Virus record (IMG/VR): IMGVR_UViG_3300037325_000406
Span: 1-27,380 of that record
Length of the DNA stretch: 27,380 nucleotides
Reading direction: 5' to 3' (one strand)
Origin: a virus
The notes under the pieces were generated by a model, which did not search any database, was not told where the DNA came from, and saw only the letters and a list, made by a program, of their open reading frames with translations. This document shows positions 22,401 to 27,380 of the stretch, one piece after another; the stretch's first letter is position 1, and each line of letters opens with the position of its first letter. Both the position numbers and the translations under genes were made by a program.

Positions 22401-24274
22401 GGCTTAAAGCCCATCTCTTCACGAAGGAGTCTCTCAAGGTCTCCAAGCCGACGACCTTTTTCAGGACGAGTTTCGTTAACCCCAGGAGTTTTAAGATTAG
22501 TAATCCTTGTGTCGAAACGAAGAAGGTCACGTCTTATAGTTTCTGGTTCAGGGCTAACTCCTGTAAAGTGATCGGTTACCTGATCAATAGTTCCATCTTC
22601 TTCCTCAGTTAGCCGACCAAGTAGCCCATTATAATCACGAACCTTATAGCGATCATATATAGGCTGAACACGATTTCTTGCCGCCTGTTGGCCATCTCGG
22701 GTCTCTGTAATTTTACTGTTAAGTTGGTAAGCATTCTCATAGGAGTACGTCTCTTTCCCATTTGCCATAAGGTTATTGACATAACTATAGCCTGAAGTTT
22801 CTCCTACCCGATACTTCCGAATAGTGGACTTAAGAGTATCTTCAAGGTTACCTCTTTTCTGAGCTCTAGTCAGCGAGGCTGTGAGGCTTGTCTTTTCTTC
22901 TTGGGTTAGGGGTGTTGGAAGAGCCGCATTAATCTCTCGAAAGAGATCTGTTTGAGCAGCTTTAGTTGTAAGCAAACGATTCTTTTGGTCAGAACCGTAG
23001 ACCGGGTTCTTTAGAGTACTAGTGGGAGAACTTCGTCTAAAGGCTGTCGCGAGTTGCTCTCGAACAATAGCCTCCCGGGGACCTCTTTCATTACTTAACA
23101 CACTCCCTGCGCTAGACTTAATACCCTTCATAATACCCTGAGCAGCATAGGTCGGATCTTGTTGCCTAATGTACTCAGCTACCTCTTCTCGCAGCCCTTC
23201 TTGAACACCATCGGATAGGAATTTAGAAACCGAAGCTTTTCTTTTATCTAAGTAGACGTTAGAGAATTCTGATTTACGGTTCAACGCTGTATAAACGTTA
23301 TCAATAGTGTTGAACTCTTCTCTTGCGTCTGTAGCGATAACTCTCTTAAAAGCTTTGTCGTAGCTATTTATTTGAGCTGCATTGGCTTTAGCTTGTCGGT
23401 TTTTTGCCTTTAGATAGGAGGGAACCTTTAGCTCTCGTCGGTTTCTAACAGCGTCGGCATACTCCTGCTCCTGTTTTAGAGCTTCGTTTCTTTGTCTATT
23501 CTCTTCCAATAGTCGAGCTTGTCTTTCGGCCTCTGCCTTTCGAATCGCAGGGTCCGCTCTCTTGCTTTGGGGATTTGCGGCAGCTAGTTCTTTGGCCGCT
23601 TTTTCTTGAGCTAGTCGAGCATTGTGTTCGCTCAACTCTGCTTGGAAGCGAATTTGTTTGAGTTGGGCTTCCTGTTGCGTAAGTCTCAGTTCTCTAAGGT
23701 CGGTTTCCAAATACCCAATATTATCGAGGAGAAGACTAATGCGTTCTTCATCTTGAACTGGCGAATCGTATATCTCGTTGCGCTGTTCAATTAGTCGTCC
23801 ATACAACTCCTCACTAAGGTTTACATTTTTTACAGCCGCCCGAAACTCTCGGCCACTCGAAGTAATATCTTTTTTGATATCTCCTTTGGTACGATTTTTG
23901 GCAAACTCCACATACCCTAGAGAGTTGGAAGAGGTAAAGTCTAAAGGAGATGCTGGAGCCATGAACTCGGACTCCCCGTCTTTAAGCCCCCAGTACAAAG
24001 CTTTAGACCAAAGGTTATCAACTATGTTTGTGATAGCATTAGATAATCCACCTTTGACGTTTAGCTCTTTGGTTATAGCGGCTGAGTCTAAAACTGAGTC
24101 TTTGTTAAGGCCGCTCAGTAGGGTATCTACTGAATGGTCAAGCTTAGTAACTAAAACACCATTCCAGATATCTAAGAGAGCATCAAAGGTTCCATGAACC
24201 TCATACTCGTTATGCTCGACTTCTAAAACTGTATCAGCAAACTGGCTAATATCATTTAGGGAGGGTGCCATCAC
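19424..24274 (-). CDS. giant minor head protein with Mu F / SPP1 gp7-like domain
   Basis: A 1616-residue protein starting at GTG 24274 or the adjacent ATG 24271. Residues 1-110 are helical (FDALLDIWNGVLVTKLDHSVD; ITNIVDNLWSKALYWGLKDG). GYVEF-AKNRTKGD (120-132) is a predicted protease site. Residues 150-290 are charged coiled coil. Residues about 885-1020 form the phage head morphogenesis domain: ISTEIAAAYNLGRLQAYMSK, VQYTSADDPVVSVFCRSLDK, and PPSHLNCRSYLKPI with the conserved Cys/His pattern. A Gly/Ala hydrophobic stretch (AILGGAGALGMGGALYFL, about 1200-1220) resembles those in the small basic proteins. Usual family members are 250-500 residues, so this one carries large extra modules. It may be injected or attached at the portal. 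Confidence 0.78.
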   Translation of the reverse strand: MMAPSLNDISQFADTVLEVEHNEYEVHGTFDALLDIWNGVLVTKLDHSVDTLLSGLNKDSVLDSAAITKELNVKGGLSNAITNIVDNLWSKALYWGLKDGESEFMAPASPLDFTSSNSLGYVEFAKNRTKGDIKKDITSSGREFRAAVKNVNLSEELYGRLIEQRNEIYDSPVQDEERISLLLDNIGYLETDLRELRLTQQEAQLKQIRFQAELSEHNARLAQEKAAKELAAANPQSKRADPAIRKAEAERQARLLEENRQRNEALKQEQEYADAVRNRRELKVPSYLKAKNRQAKANAAQINSYDKAFKRVIATDAREEFNTIDNVYTALNRKSEFSNVYLDKRKASVSKFLSDGVQEGLREEVAEYIRQQDPTYAAQGIMKGIKSSAGSVLSNERGPREAIVREQLATAFRRSSPTSTLKNPVYGSDQKNRLLTTKAAQTDLFREINAALPTPLTQEEKTSLTASLTRAQKRGNLEDTLKSTIRKYRVGETSGYSYVNNLMANGKETYSYENAYQLNSKITETRDGQQAARNRVQPIYDRYKVRDYNGLLGRLTEEEDGTIDQVTDHFTGVSPEPETIRRDLLRFDTRITNLKTPGVNETRPEKGRRLGDLERLLREEMGFKPELGTSPEDRRARLQAVGEAQGFLRTDIERADRLGAVQNDVDEHERIIRSDEEGGENTTETNPKYRDLRAQIKENALEVSEKSRRLTQLKTRAATFPKGSPERKAAVEEVKGLERERTTQRDRVRDLKKELVPETRYLQGLETVQRTQQRDYGKLQTDMGAKATTEDIQTGVTNYDQDLDKQSRALDKAKVAKNDPRRAEIERKRIILEKYKAKKYKVTPRSEDTVVLSSDELKEVQRTNPDIAHKNGRVSWEDLKHARDSNRNSAGGSSEAYAATLISTEIAAAYNLGRLQAYMSKGVQYVQYTSADDPVVSVFCRSLDKVIFRITDFAQIGMRPLADGESLPQSYIGRQPYPKTRIPHFAPPNSELVARNAEGVGIWCPPSHLNCRSYLKPIYKKEDREKEEKINKKQMSAAKVSKKDQALILKRLQAGQLTEAEAARLLGQQTPNRTRLEKMSKWLLKRKQKELRLKINEILGEEVDLSNVNEVNKILNIEGLQDSLSEKEYAQLTELRGDSRNQIIDTLFAAERKFKKVVNNKTVDRIGFLTSMVTDAGVFMQKYLDKKTQAEIKKDPSQMDTIISAAILGGAGALGMGGALYFLSKSNLMNELDEYVQDNIPELLSMGAEGLTLGKDKVKAVISELKTSLPPSMVKLLEGRNIPFLPEPALLESLETRQSSMLEVINSGVSSQDFETLGQYVSNYGADDLPPVVIKTKVVEALNKELTSVGRELVDELNASYQRVFTNSAGPVDLANIQRVDTDFAIGYRVFLDKGSPTMISKKTLAGEVPNLANIRQQAEQYVNAIDDLLKTTTSSNPGYSDLVANRRIMAEVIRNTDLEKNLAKRPKGTLTQVAGKLNRISKNENSVRETLDRFNSEYFLAEQEVRQKVTVLENYKPSTLALTSIADNPTLLLELREQSLRKLADIVKVSEYAPTISPSKITQLGNYAQQLSQYGYEMNVTGIVEDLSGRYLDKVTQYSEELRSLVEEINKLLGS

Positions 24275-24327
24275 GTTTGTATATGTTATACTATATTAGA
24301 AGTCGTAACTAAGATAACTAATAGCGT
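24275..24327. promoter_or_regulatory. divergent promoter region between minor head gene and HU gene
   Basis: 53 bases, AT-rich. GTTATACT at 24285-24292 (AGTATAAC on the minus strand) is the octamer also found at 8681-8688. On the minus strand it lies 10 nt before the GTG start of the giant gene, which would give an almost leaderless transcript. On the plus strand TATACT could serve the HU gene 36 nt downstream. No clear ribosome-binding site for either gene. Confidence 0.4.
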
Positions 24328-24624
24328 ATGAATCGCACAGTCCTAGCTCATTTGATCCAAACAACCCTAGCTAATACCGGAACCACTGTTTCGAAAGCTA
24401 CCAGTTCTATCGTTCTAGATAAAATTCTATCGTATATTACTGATAGTGTTGCAAGTGGGGAAAAGATTTCCTTATCTGGATTTGGAGCCTTCACGCCCTC
24501 TGAGCGTAAAGCTACCGTCAAAAGTAATCCTCATCGTCCGGGGGAGATGCTAAATATCGCAGGATATAAGTGTGTTAAATTTCGTCCCTTCAAGGAGTTC
24601 AAGGAATCGGTTAGAAAAGGCTAA
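24328..24624 (+). CDS. HU/IHF-family DNA-binding protein
   Basis: A 98-residue protein with ATG start. Helical N-terminus (RTVLAHLIQTTLANTGTTVS), then the family core GEKISLSGFGAFTPSERKAT followed by the DNA-arm VKSNPHRPGEMLNIAGYKCV with the minor-groove-inserting Pro in NPHRPGE, and FRPFKEFKESVRKG. HU proteins bend and compact DNA and assist recombination, replication or packaging. Full length for the family. It is on the plus strand, convergent with TerL (5 bases apart) and divergent from the minor head gene, so it is regulated apart from the virion operon. The SNP replaces the usual RNP at the arm. Confidence 0.92.
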   Translation: MNRTVLAHLIQTTLANTGTTVSKATSSIVLDKILSYITDSVASGEKISLSGFGAFTPSERKATVKSNPHRPGEMLNIAGYKCVKFRPFKEFKESVRKG

Positions 24625-24629
24625 AAGCT

Positions 24630-26963
24630 TTAACTGAACAACTCTCTTAACTCTTTGACTCTTAGATTCCCTTCAGGTCTAAGAGTCTTTTCTGTGTCGT
24701 AGTTTTCGATAGATAGGTCTTGCGTATAAAGACTACCCGTAAAGACTTGGCGAAAAGACTGCTTTGTCTCGAAGTAGTTAAGCGCTTGAGTCATAGCGTC
24801 GACTTGGTCATTGTACTTACCTCGGGGGAAGAACGATACTTCATGCTCGAAGTCGACAATCCAGTCTTTATCCATGAGTTTCTTGGAAGGAAAGACTACA
24901 CGCCCAGCTTCAAAGAGGAACGTAGTCGCCATAGCTCTCACGGTTTTATCACCACCTCCAATCTCTCGCGGATTAACTGGCAGTAGATTAGGAACCTCCC
25001 GTCTTAGTAAATCAATAACGGCCGATCCGTTAGCCCGATTCTCTACAAGAATGGTACTACAGTAGGGGTGCTTCTTAGCTAAACGTTTGATAGCTTCTAA
25101 CTGGTCAACAGTATTAAACTGTCCTCTTACTTGGTCGAGCAAATAGTAATCGAGAGTCTTGCTCTTACGACCCCACACTTGTCCAACACAGAAAGAGCCT
25201 TCTCGGGATCCAAAGCTGAGGTCCCAAGAGGTTAGGGTGAAATCAAAGACACCCCTAATGTTGTAGGGCGTATAGATATCGTTATAGTATTTAAACCATT
25301 TGTCTTTAATAATACCTCCACCAAGAGGTACGGGTCTTTGCTGTAATTGCCCTGCTACCCCCCACTCACCTAATTGTTTCTTAAGGGGGATGAGTATGTC
25401 AGGTGGAAAACGCTCAGGCCATAAGATCTCTCCTTTCTTTGTCCGTGGGTCTTCCCAACCAATACGCGTTATGTATCGCGTAGGCTCGTACTCCATGGGG
25501 AGATTGAGGTGAGTCCAATTATCTAAGCCTTCTTCTTGTAAGATAAATCCAGCTAAGTCCTCCTGGTGCAATCTCTGCATAATAAGAATCTTACGCGAGT
25601 CGAGGCTATTGGCACGGGTGGATACTGTTTGTTGCCACCAATCGAGAACGGCTTCTCTTTTAGGTTTGGAGTTAATCTCTCCGGCTTTGTGGGGATCGTC
25701 GATGATGAGGATGTCGTAACCTTCACCAGTACCTACACCTCCAATAGATGTGGCCAGACGTTTACCGCCACTCTGGTTTTCATAGCGAGACTTCTGGTTC
25801 ACATCTCCCGAAAACTCAAACCGGTCTCCCCACTGGCCTTGGTACCAAGGACTCTGGATAAGAGAACGTGATCTAACAGAGTCGCGTAAGGCTAGCTCCT
25901 TACCATAGGAAGCCGTAAGGAATTGAACTTCGGGCATACCTAAGGGACCCCACACCCACGTAGGAAAAGCTACGTTACACATAGAGGAGTTGTGTGTAGG
26001 AATTGCAGACCGGCCTACTAGGTAGAGTCCATCTGGAGAGTCGACGGTAATGCAGTTTCCAAGAACTGGGCTAACCTTCTCAATGGTTCTTATACTTATT
26101 CGTTCTTGGCTTATCTCGCGAGTTGGAAAAGAGAAGTCTACGAGACTAGGTCTTTGGCCTAGAGATATTAAAACGTCTGTGATATCTTCTATTAGCTGTT
26201 GGCTAGGTCTTCCCTGGTTACCCTTGATCAGTCCCTCAATTAACTGAAGTCTTTGGTCAATCGATCCTCTTTTGTAGATATCGGGGATTCGCGTTTCCCC
26301 CCTCAGTCCAAGTCCTAAGGAGTAAGGGTCGATAGGCAGAGAAGCTTCCTCATTCTCTAAGGGAGAGATATTTCTTAAAAGGTAGCGGCCTGGAGTCTTG
26401 TCGTTAAGGATCTTTAGATTTTGGGTCTCTACTATTTTGTAGCTTTGCGAGAGGCTATCGCATACTTCCCAAAGATGATTCTCTCCACAGCGGATAGTCT
26501 CATTATTACTAAACGTAACCTGGTAGTCTACGTTTACATTGGGGTGTACTTCCTTAACGAGAATCGCCTTTCCCGAAGGATGGTAGACCGAGTCTCCTAC
26601 TTTTAAGTCTCCATGGGTAACATACCCTTTAGGGGTTAGAACTAGCTCTCTCTTAGCTAGCGGCTTCGAATGTCTCGGAGGTATGTTAATCATGAGGTTC
26701 ATGATTTGTTTCTTAGCTAAGGCTTCTAAGTGTTCAGCGATAGCTTTAAAGTGCCACCCTGGTATGTAGGGACTTGGATCATATATATCCCAAGACGATT
26801 TGTAGTAGAAAAAGAAAGAACGTTCACATTCACCTGTGCTCTCCTGTTCCAAAGAATCTAGCAGTTGACGATTGATAACCTTCTCTTCAGCATCGAGAGC
26901 CATAAGCTCTGCCTCTAAAAAAGCAATCTTTTCTCTAACGAGCTTACTGGATTTAGAATTCAT
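24630..26963 (-). CDS. terminase large subunit interrupted by a class 3 intein
   Basis: A 777-residue precursor; removing the intein (101-325) leaves about 552 residues, normal for TerL. ATP-ase part: the Walker A-like NIPPRHSK (93-100) is split by the intein and continues SSMCNVAFPTWVWG (326-339); Walker B is DILIIDDPHK (417-426); a motif III-like KILIMQR follows. The nuclease domain shows TSWDLSFG (D581), ILVENRANG (E641) and GKYNDQVDAM (D719, D722), the acidic residues that coordinate Mg for cutting concatemers. TerL drives DNA into the prohead. ATG start without an evident Shine-Dalgarno. Enzyme activity requires splicing, since the intein interrupts the ATP-binding loop. Confidence 0.93.
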   Translation of the reverse strand: MNSKSSKLVREKIAFLEAELMALDAEEKVINRQLLDSLEQESTGECERSFFFYYKSSWDIYDPSPYIPGWHFKAIAEHLEALAKKQIMNLMINIPPRHSKPLAKRELVLTPKGYVTHGDLKVGDSVYHPSGKAILVKEVHPNVNVDYQVTFSNNETIRCGENHLWEVCDSLSQSYKIVETQNLKILNDKTPGRYLLRNISPLENEEASLPIDPYSLGLGLRGETRIPDIYKRGSIDQRLQLIEGLIKGNQGRPSQQLIEDITDVLISLGQRPSLVDFSFPTREISQERISIRTIEKVSPVLGNCITVDSPDGLYLVGRSAIPTHNSSMCNVAFPTWVWGPLGMPEVQFLTASYGKELALRDSVRSRSLIQSPWYQGQWGDRFEFSGDVNQKSRYENQSGGKRLATSIGGVGTGEGYDILIIDDPHKAGEINSKPKREAVLDWWQQTVSTRANSLDSRKILIMQRLHQEDLAGFILQEEGLDNWTHLNLPMEYEPTRYITRIGWEDPRTKKGEILWPERFPPDILIPLKKQLGEWGVAGQLQQRPVPLGGGIIKDKWFKYYNDIYTPYNIRGVFDFTLTSWDLSFGSREGSFCVGQVWGRKSKTLDYYLLDQVRGQFNTVDQLEAIKRLAKKHPYCSTILVENRANGSAVIDLLRREVPNLLPVNPREIGGGDKTVRAMATTFLFEAGRVVFPSKKLMDKDWIVDFEHEVSFFPRGKYNDQVDAMTQALNYFETKQSFRQVFTGSLYTQDLSIENYDTEKTLRPEGNLRVKELRELFS
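25989..26663 (-). other. class 3 intein in TerL Walker A, endonuclease decayed
   Basis: 225 residues (P101-N325) between PPRHSK and SSMCNV. Block A is PLAKRELVLTPKGYV, with Pro instead of Cys/Ser at position 1. Block B CGENHLW has H163 and W165; block F GNCITVDSPDGLYLVG has C304; block G IPTHN has T323 before H324-N325, and Ser is the +1 residue. W-C-T at B12, F4 and G5 is the class 3 signature, where the block F Cys starts splicing. Between blocks B and F, DPYSLGLGLRGE (212-223) and QRLQLIEGLIKGNQG (237-251) look like LAGLIDADG motifs that have lost their catalytic Asp residues, with the intervening segment deleted. Confidence 0.85.
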
Positions 26964-26998
26964 GTAGGATAAAGAGGAGAGTTTATATTGATCTAAAC
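26964..26998. promoter_or_regulatory. divergent intergenic region between TerL and PAS gene
   Basis: 35 bases. Plus strand GAGGAGAGTTTATATTG contains AGGAG about 20 nt before the PAS ATG, probably too far to be its ribosome-binding site, and TATATT as a possible -10. Minus strand AATATAAAC lies about 20 nt before the TerL ATG. Promoter assignment is weak. Confidence 0.25.
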
Positions 26999-27380
26999 AT
27001 GTTAGAAGCGGATGTTTTAGTAAAGGCCCTGGATCACTTAACAGATGGGGTTCTGTTAATTAATACAGCCAGTCTTCAAATCTTATACGTTAATGATACT
27101 TATGAAAGTATAACAGGTTTTAGTAAGAAGGACCTAGTAGGCACTCGCTCTTACAACTTTGTAACAGGTGAGTTAGATACCACTCAAGAGAAGACCGTAG
27201 CTCTTAAGGTAAAAGAGTGGGAAGGAGGTATTCGGGATGTCTTTTTCTCGCAGCGTAAAGATGGGAGTAGCTATCAGGCTAGTCTACATAGTTTTGTAGT
27301 GCCCACTGCTACGGCTAATATTTTAGGCATTGTTCATCGTGACGTAACCGAAACTTACGAAGACCGTCAAAGCCTTGCTA
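26999..27380 (+). CDS. PAS-domain protein, N-terminal part (runs off the window)
   Basis: An open frame from ATG 26999 to the window end, 127 codons without a stop. The translation begins MLEADVLVKALDHLTDGVLL and continues INTASLQILYVNDTYESITG, FSKKDLVG, then ...FFSQRKDGSSYQASLHSFVV, GIVHRDVTETYEDR. This is a clear PAS fold: DGVLL, YVNDTYESITGF, DLVG and RDVTE are all in canonical order. PAS domains bind small ligands or mediate dimerisation and usually precede a kinase, GGDEF or other output domain, which lies beyond the window. It is transcribed away from TerL. A sensor gene beside a terminase is unusual for phage; a prophage or giant-genome phage context is possible. Confidence 0.85.
   Translation, partial: MLEADVLVKALDHLTDGVLLINTASLQILYVNDTYESITGFSKKDLVGTRSYNFVTGELDTTQEKTVALKVKEWEGGIRDVFFSQRKDGSSYQASLHSFVVPTATANILGIVHRDVTETYEDRQSLA

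Noticed and set aside
25823-25831. FEF-S inside the terminase (RFEFSGDVNQ) as a further protease site
   Set aside because: Terminase acts outside the prohead, and the context lacks the (Y/W)(L/V) positions; likely chance, and a reminder that EF pairs alone are weak evidence.
1-27380. tRNA genes, CRISPR arrays, insertion sequences or attachment sites
   Set aside because: Reading by eye showed no regularly spaced repeats, transposase frames, terminal inverted repeats or cloverleaf-like segments; gene gaps are short and explained by promoters or terminators.

Overview
The window reads as part of a tailed double-stranded DNA phage genome or a prophage-like element. Almost everything lies on the minus strand as one long virion-morphogenesis block read right to left. 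The head module is recognisable: terminase large subunit (TerL), a very large Mu F/SPP1 gp7-like minor head protein, a Mu I/S78-like prohead protease fused to an acidic scaffold tail, a second acidic scaffold-like protein, a decoration protein and a lambda gpE-type major capsid protein. No portal protein is visible; the slot between TerL and the minor head gene, where Mu-type phages encode it, holds an HU-family gene on the opposite strand. No tail tube, tape-measure, replication or integrase gene is visible either. The host cannot be proved. The tail-fibre proteins resemble families I associate with cyanobacteria and cyanophages, and several genes lack a Shine-Dalgarno sequence, which is compatible with a cyanobacterial host but is only a guess.

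Layout from right to left: a partial PAS-domain gene (plus strand, cut by the window end); TerL carrying a class 3 intein with a decayed homing endonuclease; HU (plus strand); the head genes (24.3-15.5 kb), closed by a good terminator; a HhH (ComEA-like) protein; a GC-richer tail-fibre/adhesin module with ATGA-coupled genes (14.9-11.8 kb); a signal-peptide protein and terminator; a membrane-anchored M15 peptidase and a DUF5872-like basic protein; a three-gene plus-strand cassette with an HD phosphohydrolase (8.7-9.7 kb); small basic proteins; a 466-residue modular basic protein; head-tail joining and tail-completion candidates, one gene with an apparent frameshift; and finally an array of at least eight small, very basic paralogues, with an adenine-methyltransferase-like gene near its left end.

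The most unusual feature is a possible proteolytically matured set of basic virion proteins. Many small proteins share a NUMOD3-like helix (consensus KISRALKGK) followed by a lysine-rich linker and a Gly/Ala-rich hydrophobic (glycine-zipper-like) segment. Three of them begin M(G/A)YLEF-AK(K/R)RKP, while two paralogues begin directly M-AKRRKP. A similar (Y/W)(L/V)EF-(A/G/S) motif recurs inside the 466-aa protein, the giant minor head protein and the acidic scaffold, and a relative (GYLMF-EA) sits exactly between the protease domain and scaffold tail of the protease. My inference is that the phage protease cleaves after Phe, releasing mature basic proteins in the prohead that may condense DNA and/or act at the host membrane during ejection, in a manner analogous to adenovirus core protein maturation. 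This is a hypothesis from sequence alone.
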